From assembly GCA_963662175.1 (NCBI GenBank), contig OY759219.1, positions 26,454,908 through 26,518,907 on the forward strand: DNA of 64,000 bases. The letters are read 5' to 3'. Under the pieces are notes generated by a model that was not told where the DNA came from, made no database searches, and was given only the letters and a program-made list of their open reading frames with translations. The DNA comes from Aradus depressus. Its lineage: Eukaryota > Arthropoda > Insecta > Hemiptera > Aradidae. Of this stretch, positions 33,095 to 43,590 are shown in pieces; position 1 is the first letter of the stretch; every line of letters starts with the position of its first letter. Made by a program: the position numbers and the translations under genes.

Positions 33095-33320
33095 ACATAC
33101 ATTTTAATATGAGAATTCAGAAGCCACTATATAATAATAATATAAGTAAAGTATTGTGTTTTAGCCCAAACGGTCATTTCGGTTTGATGGGAGAGCTGGG
33201 GAAGTAATTGGCGATTGATTATCTGAGGATTTTTGATCAAATGGTCGGAAAACATTAAATTCCGTTGAAAATTCGTAACATATACTTGGTTTTGCTGGGG
33301 AAGTAGAACAATTAATTTTC
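33095..33320 (-). repeat. Repeat X copy
   Basis: gagaattcagaagccactat, cccaaacggtcatttcggtt and gctggggaagtaattggcg. Confidence 0.65.
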
Positions 33321-33538
33321 TTTGAAATTGACACAAATTCACTGATGGCACATCATGACGTGGAATATCTCTATATGCATGAACGTTCCAAAACAAGGAT
33401 CCACCTGCCTTTAAAAGGAACACACAATCTAATTGGTGATGAATGTGGGTTAACCATTGTCCTCTGTCTATTTTCGACAACTCGTTTTTATTTCCCCTTC
33501 ACCTGTTTCCTGTTCTTTTGAGGGCAGAGAAAAAAAAA

Positions 33539-33698
33539 AAATGTGATGTGGCCATTATAGGATTTTCTTATATCAACCACGCTTATAGATCAAGCTGTTT
33601 CCCCCTTCTCAAAATTATTTCAAACTGGCATTACTGGGTATAAGAATGTCTACTCTCAAGATAACTCGAGAAAATCCTGTAATGGCCACGTCACATAT
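33539..33698. mobile_element. TIR family W, best-preserved copy
   Basis: The left end, atgtgatgtggccattatag, is the imperfect reverse complement of the right end ctgtaatggccacgtcacat, with gattttctta/gagaaaatc extending the arms to about 30 bp. The total is about 160 bp. It is non-coding and looks like a MITE. No duplication is certain because the left flank is poly-A. Confidence 0.75.
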
Positions 33699-33742
33699 TT
33701 TACTTAATTTTTATATTTGTGGCTATTATTATTTTAATAATT

Positions 33743-33846
33743 GTGGCTTTAACAACGAGGTCATATCGCCTACTACCAGAGCGCTCTTTCATCGCTCTGG
33801 TGGACATGAGCCCGATTCTAATGTGGGAGTCCTAAATTTTGCCTAT
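33743..33846 (-). mobile_element. SINE-A fragment
   Basis: Only ggctttaacaacgaggtcat through ctaaattttgcctat remains: the 3' half without tail. Confidence 0.85.
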
Positions 33847-34170
33847 ACGTTTCACAGGGTGACGGTCGTCTGGGGATAATGTTAGATGAAAAAAATGTTC
33901 GTGTTTCCCGTACCTCTTACCATTATTGAGAGCATGTTAACCTGAACACTGTAGAAATCCTGTAAAATTTTCAAAAACTGCTGGTAAAATGAATTTCCCA
34001 TAAATGTATGATCCCACAAGAACCACGGAGCAGTTGGACCGATGTTACATAGATCTATCATCTACCTAATTACTAATTGCACAGTTAACTAACTAGCTAA
34101 CTAGTGGTTAACTTCCAAGGTTCCACTCTATGCAGTGCGTTCTTCCACTTAGTCACAACCACTACTATTA

Positions 34171-34330
34171 CTAGCAGTATTACCCTGCGTTGTCCGGAGA
34201 ACTTCAACTTTTTCTCATAATACCTCTCATGCGAATCCTAGGCAATTCTTCGACAGTACATTGTCGTTGCAATTTTCAATCACTCACATGGAAATGAGGC
34301 CTTCAAATCTCCGAAAATTTAGGCTCAACA
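34171..34330 (-). mobile_element. Helitron 3' end
   Basis: On the minus strand it reads gttctccggacaacgcaggg followed by taatactgCTAG and T at 34,170. This matches the terminal sequence of the 16.4-kb Helitron. The 5' end was not found. Confidence 0.7.
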
Positions 34331-34404
34331 GCGATGGTAATCGTAGCAACTATTTGCGAGGCTGTGAACATCTTTGTTAGTATTTTCCATGCAGTGGACC
34401 GTAC

Positions 34405-34497
34405 TTAGGACCGCGGTGCACCACAGCTAGTATTTAGCTAGAAACGCGGGGCACCACAGCTGGTATTTACCTTGCAACGGCGCAAACCCAGCTAGTA
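34405..34497 (+). repeat. Three stacked Helitron-like 3' termini
   Basis: cggtgcaccacagCTAGtat, cggggcaccacagCTGGtat and gcgcaaacccagCTAGtaat follow each other about 30-35 bases apart. Each is a short GC-rich word followed by CTAG/CTGG and T, the layout of a Helitron end. Confidence 0.55.
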
Positions 34498-34599
34498 ATT
34501 GTTTTGAATCGCGTCTTCCGCCGTCTGAGGTTGCTGCCATTTCTCTACTATCCTATCGTCTTATAACAGACAGAAGAAACATGAATTTTAAAAAAGTGT

Positions 34600-34690
34600 T
34601 AATTGTTAAGAAACTGTTTTATTTGTCAAAGGGTTTCACATTTTCTGCATCATCAGGCTACAACATAAATCACTAATGTATCACATACTA
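34600..34690 (-). other. CTGATGATG...GAAAC motif
   Basis: On the minus strand, gcctgatgatgcagaaaatg is followed by tgaaaccc. This is another member of the TGATGA/GAAAC motif class, in unassigned sequence. Confidence 0.35.
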
Positions 34691-34750
34691 AAATAATCAT
34701 CATCATAATATATAAATAAATATTTAAACAAAATAAAGTTGTTTTCCGGT

Positions 34751-34875
34751 TTATTCATCTAGGGATCTTTAAGGAGTATCCGACATCGTACAGGCTCGGG
34801 ACCATTGCTTAACGTCCTATCAGAACAACAAGGTTTTTTCACCTCCCAGATAAAATAAGCTAAGGGCCTCGGCAT
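34751..34875 (-). mobile_element. SINE-A middle fragment
   Basis: ttcatctagggatctttaag, catcgtacaggctcgggacc and cagataaaataagctaaggg. Both ends are missing. Confidence 0.8.
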
Positions 34876-35694
34876 TACAGTAAAAACTTTCCCCAAATCT
34901 CGTCTAGTTTTGTTCTATTAGAAGAAAGTTTTTTTTTTTTTAGCAAAACTTTCACCAATAGCTACAGTCAAAATTACACAAATGACACGCAAACATTAAC
35001 GCATCCACCTTTTTTTATCGAGTGTCTTGTTATATCTGATCACTTTTCTCAATGCCCTGCAGGGTTGTTCAAGAAGAGTTGTTCTTCTTTTGTTGTCCTG
35101 TCCCGCAGGACAACCCGGTTGTTTGCGCCAAGAAGTGATTCGCAATGCGCCTTCGTGATAAAAATGTCACACTATTGTTGTTTACATTGAATTTTAACGT
35201 ATAACCGGATATAATAATGTCAACAAGGACACTTTGCGAAAACAATGTAGAATTGCAAATTTCGTGTTTGCTTTAATTGAGATTAGAGGACTCAATTACA
35301 AACGTGTGGGAGATCCGCCCACAGACTGCACCTAAATAAGACAGTACTCTTTATACGCATCTGTCAAAGAGTCAAGGCTATTCCGGGTTGGTGCGGTGAA
35401 CTTTTTTGACATTTTTTTTTTTTTTTTCTGTTTTAATTTCTATACAAAGGGTGTCTTTCAAAGTTGATAATTACAAAGCTGACCTTGTTTTGTTGTGTCA
35501 CAGTTGAGGGGCTCTGTCTGACGCTATCTCTGTGGTGTTTCAGAGCCAACGGTTATTCTACCAATCAAACAATCAATTAGTACCAAATCTTTAGTAACAG
35601 GATCTAGTAACAGGAACTAGTAACAAGAACGGGTAGAAGAATAAGGGAAATTGCAAAACAAATTCCAAAAATGAAAAAAGTTCTGCCTTTCTGC
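34876..35694. other. Unassigned, less AT-rich block
   Basis: A short hairpin gttgtcctgtcccgcaggac (35,090-35,112) and paired gttcaagaag/cttcttttg words are visible. The stretch 35,150-35,400 has mixed composition and short frames, but no recognised domain; it could be an LTR-like or promoter region. Confidence 0.35.
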
Positions 35695-35825
35695 GTGTCT
35701 GTCAACAATAACTCCATATAGAATGAATGTGTTCATACGAAATTTTATATGTGAATCCAGATCCCTCTAACAACATTTATTGATTTTCATTCAAATCGGC
35801 CAAAGCGAAAGAGAATAAAAAAGAA
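35695..35825 (-). repeat. Repeat X copy
   Basis: actccatatagaatgaatgt, tgtgaatccagatccctcta and aaatcggccaaagcg. Confidence 0.6.
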
Positions 35826-35844
35826 AACAGGTAACAATTAAATA

Positions 35845-36360
35845 AACTAAAAAAAAAGTTTTTATTAAAAATGGATTGCTTGCAAATACCAATAGGACCC
35901 TCAAATTTCCCCTGCGTCTGGTTCCTAAATCAGCTATCAGCTGTTGCAAGTGCAGGGCGCAGGCGCCAGAATGCGCCGCTTGGCTGCCATGCGCTGCTAC
36001 TGTTCACTGTCTTCGTGTTTACGCAACTTAGTTTCTTAGTTTGTTTTGAGTCTTTGTGAAAAGTGAGCCTAACAGTTCCGTTCCGTTTTGACAGTTTTTC
36101 TTATATTACATTTTTTTTTAAAATATACATGAATTAGATCATTTCATTTCCTCGCTCAAAATCTTCATTTATGTTATACTTTATACTCTGAAAGCTGATT
36201 TTACATGCTCAGTAAAAATGCAAAGCAGCAGCACAATACACGCTATTGGATGTGAGTCATTCAATTCTAAAAGCACAGAAACCACAGCTTGCATTTTCTG
36301 CTGCTGCGCTTTGCATTTTTACTGCTCATGTAAAGTCACCTTAAGTATTACAGTCAGTGG
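35845..36360 (+). mobile_element. Element H with CAG-rich hairpin (copy 1)
   Basis: It begins aaataaactaaaaaaaaagt and continues tttttattaaaaatggattg. It ends in a hairpin at 36,187-36,345 whose arms contain acatg-cag-taaaaatgcaaag and gctgctgcgctttgcatttt. An inverted second copy is at 53,154-53,515. The middle (35,935-36,110) is missing from copy 2. Class is unknown. Confidence 0.75.
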
Positions 36361-36480
36361 TTAACTCAGGGGGAGCTTCAAGAGGTCCGAGTCTCCCAAA
36401 TTAATAACAAAAAGTCTGCAAAACCACGGAAACTGGGCGGAAACTCGCCCCCTTGCTCAGAATCCTGGCTACGCCCTTGT
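36361..36480 (-). mobile_element. Possible hAT-type element end
   Basis: On the minus strand it begins caagggcgtagccaggattc, a terminus widespread among hAT MITEs, and the opposite side starts cagtggttaactcaggggga. The two ends are only loosely inverted and no 8-bp duplication is clear. Confidence 0.4.
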
Positions 36481-36984
36481 CAATACCAGATATTTATCTT
36501 GCTTCAATGTAATCATCGTGAAAATAATTGTGTGTTCACTTCCTTACTGCTCCTAGAAAATACATAACATTTTTTAAATATTTACTTATACAATTAATTT
36601 ATTAAAACATATAAATAACTTTATATAATAATTAGGCACGTTTAAAATGTCAGAAGGAACTCTGATAGATTTTAATGTAATTATTACACAACAATAAGGT
36701 ATATATTTTATTATCTTAATAACAATAAAATTTTCCACTTTGTAATATTCATTTATTAATGTTATTCAATTATATCACATAGTTATTATTTAAAAATTGA
36801 ACCATTTTCTCTTTTATTATCGTCTTCATTCCTGACCGCCTTTTCAGTGTTCCTATCTGCGACGCCTTCCGTTCCGGTCTACTGGGTAGCTTCGTATATA
36901 ACTGATCCGAAATCGTCTGTGAAAAACGATAGGCTAACTTCCTGGATTGTTGCAGGAAGGAGAGCCTGCATTTAGACATATTTC
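36481..36984. other. Unassigned; one ORF of moderate interest
   Basis: The minus-strand frame 36,770-36,979 (MSKCRLSFLQQSRKLAYRFS..., 69 codons) is less AT-rich than its surroundings and lysine/arginine-rich. I do not recognise it; it could be a terminal exon or a chance frame. Confidence 0.3.
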
Positions 36985-37166
36985 CCTAAAAATTCATAGG
37001 TGTCTGTCACCTTTATAGGGTTTTGAACTTACATAATATGTATCATATGTATATTATACAATTTCGTGTCAATGCATTCATTGCAACGGCAGTTATTATA
37101 TCTTCTGTAGTTAAGCCTCCCTCAATACCCCTTTTCCTTTCGATGATTAGGCTGAAAATCAATATA
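36985..37166 (+). repeat. Repeat X, left of SINE
   Basis: tgtcaatgcattcattgcaa, cggcagttattatatc and gctgaaaatcaatata. Confidence 0.7.
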
Positions 37167-37512
37167 GTTAGTTAGTTATTATGACTCATGCCCGGGCTTT
37201 AACTCCGAGTTCATATCGCCTACTACCAAAGAGCTCTTTCGTCACTCTGGTGGATATGAGCCCGACTCTACTGCGGGAGTCCTAAATTTTGCCTACCCTA
37301 AATTTTGTATTCACCTAGGGTAGGGGTCTTTAACGAGTACCTGACATCGTACAGGCTCGGGACCATCGCTTAACGTCCCATCCAAAGAACGGAGTGCTTA
37401 AGTTTATTTTACCCCCCAGATAAAATAAACTAAGGGCCTCGGTCGGGTTACGAACCCACGACCTTGAGCTCAGAAGTCAAGCACGCATACCACTGAGCTA
37501 CCGGCGCCCCTA
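37167..37512 (-). mobile_element. SINE-A, full-length with 12-bp TSD
   Basis: AAAATCAATATA flanks it at 37,155-37,166 and 37,513-37,524. The tail is AACTAACT type (gttagttagttattatgact on this strand). It has inserted inside repeat X, which continues to about 37,680. Confidence 0.95.
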
Positions 37513-37825
37513 AAAATCAATATACAATACACGTATAAAATTTCCTTTCGATACATTATGATATTTTTTTATCATTATTTGAATCAAGGTAATCGAATTT
37601 TGGTGAAAACTCAACATGACATTTCAGACCGATTGTATAACTTCTTCTATACCTCATACAGCTGGGAAGTAAATGTTGCAGTCGTGTGAGTATCTGTGAA
37701 CATAATTACAATTTCTTTATGGTGTTGCTATAGTATGAGTGAAGTGGTGTGAGGATCTGTGTGAGAGGCTAGAATGGCGGTGTCATCTGCGTATGTGGCT
37801 GTTAATGTGAGAGGGTCGGTGGGGC

Positions 37826-38245
37826 TTAAAAATTAAATTTATAACTATTTGAGTCTAATAACAAGTAGTAATAACAAAACTATTTAAAAAAAGTAAAATT
37901 AAATTAATAAAAACTTAATAGATAAATACTTGAAAATATATAAGTACAAAAAGGATAATATTAATACATAGATTCATTTGTAACAAACAGATACATTTTT
38001 CAATTTAATAAAAATAAAGATAACTTTTTTTTTAAATTCTTCCGAAAGTGTCTTTATCAGAACGATATTTCACGATTATGTAACTATAACAATATATAAA
38101 AAAATGACATAAAATAAATAAATATATATATATATATACATATATTAAGCAATTATAAATGAATAAATAAAAAATATATAAATGAATAATAATAATTATT
38201 CTATTTTCTGAGGGGGGCAGCCTCTCTTATCCAGAAATTGATAAA
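37826..38245 (-). mobile_element. Repeat Y copy, 5' region altered
   Basis: Shares aaatttataactatttgagt, acatttttcaatttaataaa and gtgtctttatcagaacgata with 39,421-40,138. The hairpin region is damaged (atatttcacgattatg). It ends ctgaggggggcagcctctct, a word also present at 40,090. Confidence 0.75.
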
Positions 38246-38920
38246 ATGAATGTATCAACATGAAATTTTATTTGTCTATCCTATTTTAGGAACAACACTT
38301 ATCGACTTTTAGCCAAATCGGCCAAAGGGAAGAAGTGGCTTAACTCACAAACCCCAAAAAACTATCGATGTAATGTATCGACGTGAAATTATATATATGG
38401 AGGGTTCAGAGCACAAGTGAACCAAGTCCATCACATTTGATTCCGAGCAATTGGCTCTCAAAGTTTTTTTTTCATAATCAATTCTGAGGTGCACCGTAGT
38501 AATAAATGTCATTATAGCTGAAACGGTTGTCCTTTCATTAAATAAACTGTCAACTAAAACAATCAGAATAATGGGTTTATGGACTTGGTTCACTAGCGCT
38601 CTGAAATAAATGAAAAACTGGGGCCAAGGACTTGATTCAAGCTGATATCCTGCGGCGTTAAAATGAACTAAGGACTTGGTTCACTGTAGCACTGAAAGAT
38701 ATTACTTTTACGCCTATTTAGCACGAAAAACCTCACAAAGTGAAAAAAATTGACTTGGTTCACTTGTGCACTGACCCCTCCATATGTAAATTCAAAACCC
38801 AATAAGAACACCAACTATTATTTTCCCGCCGAATCAGCCAATTGATTATGGAGGGAGAGCGGAAACATAACGGATTATTTCATGCTGGGGAAGTACACAG
38901 TGATTCACCGACAAATTGTA
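38246..38920 (-). repeat. Repeat X interrupted by a MITE
   Basis: tgaatgtatcaacatgaaat, aaatcggccaaagggaag and aactatcgatgtaatgtatc to 38,397. It resumes at 38,783 with tatgtaaattcaaaaccca and ends tgctggggaagtacacagtg. Confidence 0.7.
38398..38782. mobile_element. TA-flanked MITE with repeated internal end motifs
   Basis: The ends tggagggttcagagcacaag and (reverse complement) tggaggggtcagtgcacaag match closely for about 35 bp and are bordered by TA on both sides inside repeat X. TA duplication suggests a Tc1/mariner-type mobiliser. The end word gacttggttcact plus ctga occurs at 38,581-38,604, 38,672-38,696 and 38,752-38,776, with its inverse at 38,406-38,430. Confidence 0.8.
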
Positions 38921-38959
38921 TTATCGTTATTCATCTCATTTGTTTTTATATTCTAATAT

Positions 38960-39075
38960 GTTGATATATATATAATTTATGAGATATTTTGATGTAAACA
39001 ATTGTATGACGTATCCTATTACCATATTATGGTTTAACGGAAATAAATGTTTTTATTATTATTATTATTAACGTA
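38960..39075 (+). mobile_element. Repeat Y 3' end fragment
   Basis: tgacgtatcctattaccata, then tggtttaacggaaataaatg and (TTA)n. This is the Y 3' terminus in the opposite orientation to the other copies. Confidence 0.7.
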
Positions 39076-39420
39076 CGATTTATATCTTCCTAGTTTCCTT
39101 GAACCATAATTTTATTACAATAGGTTTTCACCGCAGATTCACCTTCAGACAGATAGATAAACTGTTGAAACAGATCAATTTCAGAGTCTTCCTGAGAAAT
39201 CACGGATTATGCGGAGCTGAGAACATTTTTTTATTATTCTCAGGTTTTGAAGGCAACCTTGAAGGTCTGGGAGAGACCTCCTACATTTATCCTAACGTTA
39301 GGTCGCCAATAAAGTTTACATACAAGCCTGGAAATATGAATCAGTTCCTGTTACTTCCCCAGCAGTTGCCAAGTATACTACCGTATATTATATATTCTAA
39401 TATGATCTCAACATTAAGAT
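39076..39420. other. Unassigned; ORF of 107 codons
   Basis: The frame 39,099-39,422 has no recognised domain and ends in repeat Y. Its middle (ttttgaaggcaaccttgaag) vaguely resembles the 10.99-kb motif region. Confidence 0.35.
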
Positions 39421-40138
39421 AGGTTATAAATTAAATTTATAACTATTTGAGTCTAATAACAAGTAGTAATAACAAAACTCTTAAAAAAAGTAAAATGAAA
39501 TTAATAAAAACTTAATAGATAAATATTTAAAATTATATGAGTACAAAAAGGATAATATTAATACATAGATACATTTGTAATAAACAGATACATTTTTCAA
39601 TTTAATAAAAATAAAGATAACTATTTTTCAAATTTCTTCCGGAAGTGTCTTTATCAGAACGATATTTCGGGACGTTCTTACTTCCTTCATCGTATGCGTG
39701 CTTGCCTTCTGAGCTCAAGAACGTGGGTTCGAAACCCGACTGAGGCCCTTAGTTTATTTTATCTGAAAGGTAAGATAATCCTAAGCACGCCGTCCTTCGG
39801 ATGGGACATTAAGCGATGGTCCCGAGCCTGTACGATGTCAGGAACTCGTTAAAGACAACTGCCATAGGTGAATAAAAATTTAGGGTAGGCAAAATTTATG
39901 ACTCTTACAGTAGAGTCGGGCTCATGTCCACCAGAGTGACGAAAGAGCGCTCTGGTAGTAAGCGATATGACCTCGTAGTTAAAGCCCGGGCATGAGTCAT
40001 AAAACCTAACTTAACCTATATACAATAAGCAATTATAAATGAATAAACAAAAAATATATAAATGAATAATACAATTTATTCCATTTTCTGAGGGGGGCAG
40101 CCTCTCTTATCCAGAAATTGTACGCAATAATTGTTCCA
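39421..40138 (-). mobile_element. Repeat Y copy with SINE inserted
   Basis: Parallel to 37,826-38,245 on both sides of the SINE (39,421-39,690 and 40,020-40,138). The hairpin half atttcgggacgttcttactt is cut by the SINE at its loop side. Confidence 0.8.
39691..40019 (+). mobile_element. SINE-A, 5'-truncated by about 20 bases
   Basis: It starts tatgcgtgcttgccttctga, so the A box is lost. The B box gggttcgaaaccc is intact and the tail ends cctaacttaacctatata. It sits in repeat Y. Confidence 0.93.
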
Positions 40139-40572
40139 CAATTATTTTTTATTGCCTTTTATCTGCGATTAATAGATAAATTGTACATTGCTACTAGACC
40201 TTCATTTGGAATTGCACATATAAAAAATAGAATATATAAATATATACCCATACATAAAAGAAAAAAGAAATAAATGTGTTTTGTAAACAAAGCAATAAAC
40301 AAGATGAATACAAGGTAAACAAGAAAATGAACCAAGCCTTTCTTACAGTTGCGTAGGCAGCAGGATTTGCGGGAGGGAAAAAATCTCAAATTTTTCTGAA
40401 GCACTTTTCTGGGTCAAAAACAAACTTTTCTCCAAGGACAAGCGCACTGGCAACTACATATTTGCCCAACGGGGGTCAATTCAACATGGATTTGGTAGAG
40501 GTCGCATGTGTTTGTGCATAATATAATAAATTATTACCTTTCTATTCCTTTTCGGAAGTTTCAAGCTCATTC
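40139..40572. other. Unassigned sequence
   Basis: A short frame at 40,159-40,404 is hydrophobic and AT-driven. tgcgcttgtccttgg-type words near 40,440 echo the 40.8-kb segment. Confidence 0.35.
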
Positions 40573-40656
40573 CAATTATCAATGAACTGCTCAAACACCT
40601 CAATTATCAATGAACTTCTCAAACACCTCAATTATCAAAGAACTGCTCAAACACCT
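40573..40656 (+). repeat. 28-bp tandem repeat x 3
   Basis: caattatcaatgaactgctc followed by aaacacct, at 40,573, 40,601 and 40,629, with one or two substitutions per copy. Confidence 0.95.
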
Positions 40657-40784
40657 AAATCCGTAACTTGTTTTTTAAATGTTTACAGAATATTCTTTTA
40701 ATTTTGTGTTATAAAGTGGAGGTAGTTTTTCTACCGCACTAATAAATAATTCAGTATCTATGAGAGACATATTTATTTCAATGT

Positions 40785-40945
40785 TATCCCGAGGGACTGC
40801 AACTAAATAATCACCAGTGTGCGGGGACAGCCATCAATATGTTTAATTCTATGGGCAACTATTTAGTCACCGTCCAAAATAGAATATGTTAGACTTTTTT
40901 AGTTGCCGCAATTTAAAAATCGCCTGCGTGCGGGCTTAAGTATAG
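40785..40945 (+). mobile_element. Possible hAT-MITE fragment ('gtgtgcggg')
   Basis: gcaactaaataatcaccagt gtgcgggg and, 100 bases on, gcaatttaaaaatcgcctgc gtgcggg are diverged direct copies. They resemble insect MITE termini containing TGTGCGGG. No borders were found. Confidence 0.4.
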
Positions 40946-40953
40946 TTTAGACC

Positions 40954-41355
40954 TGGGGCACACTTGCATTACATTGTAATATATTCCATGGAAATACATT
41001 TACATTTATGTAAATACCAGAAGACGACATTTCTTGAACAGAAAAATTAATTGAAATAATTCGAGAAAGGCCGGCAATTAATAACAAAAGTTTACCGCAT
41101 ACAATTTATGGAATTGCCCCTTCTTGCTACGCTGTGTCGTCAACGGATGAAGCCAAAAACGCCTTTTACATTTCTTCCTTCTTATCTCAAGGGCACACAA
41201 CGCAGCCAACTCTCTGAAGTCCATCTGGCAACTACTAATTACATCCCCATGCGTGCAACCAAACTTTTTAGTTACTCTTTAGTTGCAGTAGTGTGCCCAA
41301 AACCATGCAACTGCGACTAAGAAGTTGCTCAACTGAAAATTGCAAGTGTGCCCCA
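40954..41355. mobile_element. 402-bp TIR element
   Basis: The ends tggggcacacttgca (40,954-40,968) and tgcaagtgtgcccca (41,341-41,355) are perfect 15-base inverted repeats, with GACC on both outer sides. Internal copies of gtgtgccc/gggcacac occur at 41,190 and 41,290. The open frame 41,108-41,320 inside has no domain and is probably chance. Confidence 0.75.
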
Positions 41356-41394
41356 GACCTTAGTGTGTTATATTTTTGTGGTTTAAAAGTTGCT

Positions 41395-41700
41395 TCAAAA
41401 AAGCTAATCCTTTAATCCCCTCTCCCTTTGATCGATTTTGTTGAAAAATAATAGGTGTCGTCAAAAGAGGGTTTTGGATTCACATATAAAATTTCGTGTC
41501 GAAACATTCATTCCATCATGCTCACGGACAGACTTTTTTTTCATATTTCGAATCTAAAAGTCGGAAAACTTGAAATTCCGTTGAAAACTTTGCATCGAAT
41601 TCCCTAATGTCGACACCTATTGTTTTTTTCAGCCAGATCGACCGAAGGGAAAGGGGAGGATATGGGGGCTTAAAATAAAAATTCTAAAACTGCCCTTTTT
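41395..41700. repeat. Repeat X, plus then minus
   Basis: Plus: gaaaaataataggtgtcgtc and tgtcgaaacattcattccat to about 41,610. Minus: cagccagatcgaccgaaggg to 41,700. Confidence 0.65.
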
Positions 41701-42480
41701 TATATAAATATAGTAGAATTTTTGACTTGTTCTAAGTGTTTTATTCAGTAGTATTATTTACTATTTATTAAACTTTTTTAGTCGTATCCTAATTTTTATT
41801 ATCATTTTATGACATTTATTATAACTAGTCTCAAATCTTTTGATTCACAATTAATATCTGAAATTAATATTATTATACCGAACCAGAAGATTATGATTTA
41901 AATTTTAAAGGTCAAAGATATATACATTTATATTAATAAGATCCTTTCTTGTTCGTTTTATTATGTACTTAGGCGAAGGTGTAATTTGATTTTTAAACAA
42001 GTTGTAATTGTATTTTGTTGTTCTATACTTGAACGCTAAGTGATGTACTTAATTCTTTATTTGTAAATTATGACTACGCTCTGAAGATCATCTGACCAAG
42101 AGGTCATCTTTGGAATACAATTTTTGATGTTTGTGTGTATTTTATTTATAAATAAATAAAGACTTAATAATAAAAAAAATATTTCGTACTGGGGAAGTTC
42201 ATTGGTGACGATCCACTCCTAAGAAAGTCAGGTTCATGTTGAAATTATCTCTCATTGTTGATGTTTTCAAAGTTGGATTTTAAACTTTCAAAAGATTTTT
42301 TTTCTTTTGTTTATACGTGAGATGGAATCCATTAGAGTTTTGTATTTTTTATTTTGTTTTGAGGGAACAGTAAGGGCCATGCTGGTGAATTTATTGTAGG
42401 TCAATATCTATCCTTTCTTTAGGTCTTTTACAAATATTGTCTCGGGCATCGTAAAAAAAAAACCACTGCCGCTATTAGGC
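41701..42480. other. Unassigned AT-rich sequence
   Basis: ctctgaagatcatctgacca then agaggtcatctttggaat (42,079-42,117) is a hairpin-containing word of the CTGAAGA class, followed by aataaataaagac, a plausible retroelement 3' end. The rest is unassigned. Confidence 0.35.
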
Positions 42481-42589
42481 TCAACCAGCGTTGTTGGTAG
42501 CATTTTTTTTGCTTTCTTATATACTTACGAAGTATAGGGGAAGTTATGTAACCGTTTAGAAATTTGATGTTCAGTTTTCACCAGAATTT

Positions 42590-43135
42590 CATATTTTCCG
42601 ACTTCCTTTCCCCAGCACCAATTAGTCAATTACGTTATCGCTCTCTCTCCAAAGCCATTCGACCGTTTAAACTCTAAACCTAAACTCAATATTTGATTTA
42701 CACAGTGGCTTTTGAATTTTCATACTAAATTTTGTGTCGATACATTTACATCGGCAGTTATTAGGGTATCATTAATAGGTTATGGATTTTTGAATTTAAA
42801 ATATAAAACATCATGTCGATACATTCATAACGTGACCAGTTATAGGGATTTTTGTGTTGAGTTCCGTCTGATCCTTCCATCCCCTTCGGCTGATTCCGCT
42901 AAAAATTAATAGGTGTCGACCTTATAGGGCTTTGAGTATACGTATGAAATTTCGTGTTTATACATTTATTACAACAGGAGTTATTCGAGTTTTTGTGTTA
43001 AACCTCCTCCAAATACCCTTATTTTGTTTGATCGATTTGTCTAAAAATCAAAAGGTATCGTTCTTAGAGGGTTCTGGATAAACACATACAATTAGTGTCG
43101 ATACATTCATTATATCGGGAGTTACCGTTATCCAG
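42590..43135 (+). repeat. Repeat X, long copy with three modules
   Basis: cttcctttccccagcaccaa opens it. Three gatacattt/gatacattca modules follow at about 42,740, 42,820 and 42,950, and a fourth near 43,100. It gives the best view of the internal direct-repeat structure of X. Confidence 0.75.
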
Positions 43136-43156
43136 GTTCACAGAATCACACTCAGA

Positions 43157-43590
43157 AATTTTGACGTGAAAACGTCTATTCGCTCGTTAAGCACAGTGAT
43201 AGCCGGTCAAAGTTTCTTGTGTTACAAAATACCGTCAGATTTCAATCGATAATAACTACGAGACTAATAATGCGATAACAACGGTTGAGGTCGCAATGGA
43301 TAGAGCATGTCTGTATGTGTTTGTTATGCAGGGTTTGTATTGCCTGTGACGTTATCGGGCTAGTGTGGGCGCCGGCGGATGATTGTTGTGAATTAGCGTT
43401 ATGTAAAATTAGAAATTAGTGTAGCGTGATAACGCGTTTAGATAGGACGTTGATTCGGGTCTCATTGTAAATAGCTTGAGGAGCACTACTAAGACTCAAA
43501 GTGAAACAATAAAAATATTCGCCGAAACATATGTACAAATAGGTATTAAATTGAAAATTGAAAAAAAATAAAGATGTCTCATATGAAGGG
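43157..43590 (+). mobile_element. Element E, 5' end (plus copy)
   Basis: Starts ttgacgtgaaaacgtctatt and matches the reverse complement of 11,185-11,788 for about 400 bases, ending at the start codon word agatgtctcatatgaa. After that the coding part diverges (MSHMKGAKF...), so the copy is cut or fused at about 43,590. Confidence 0.65.
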
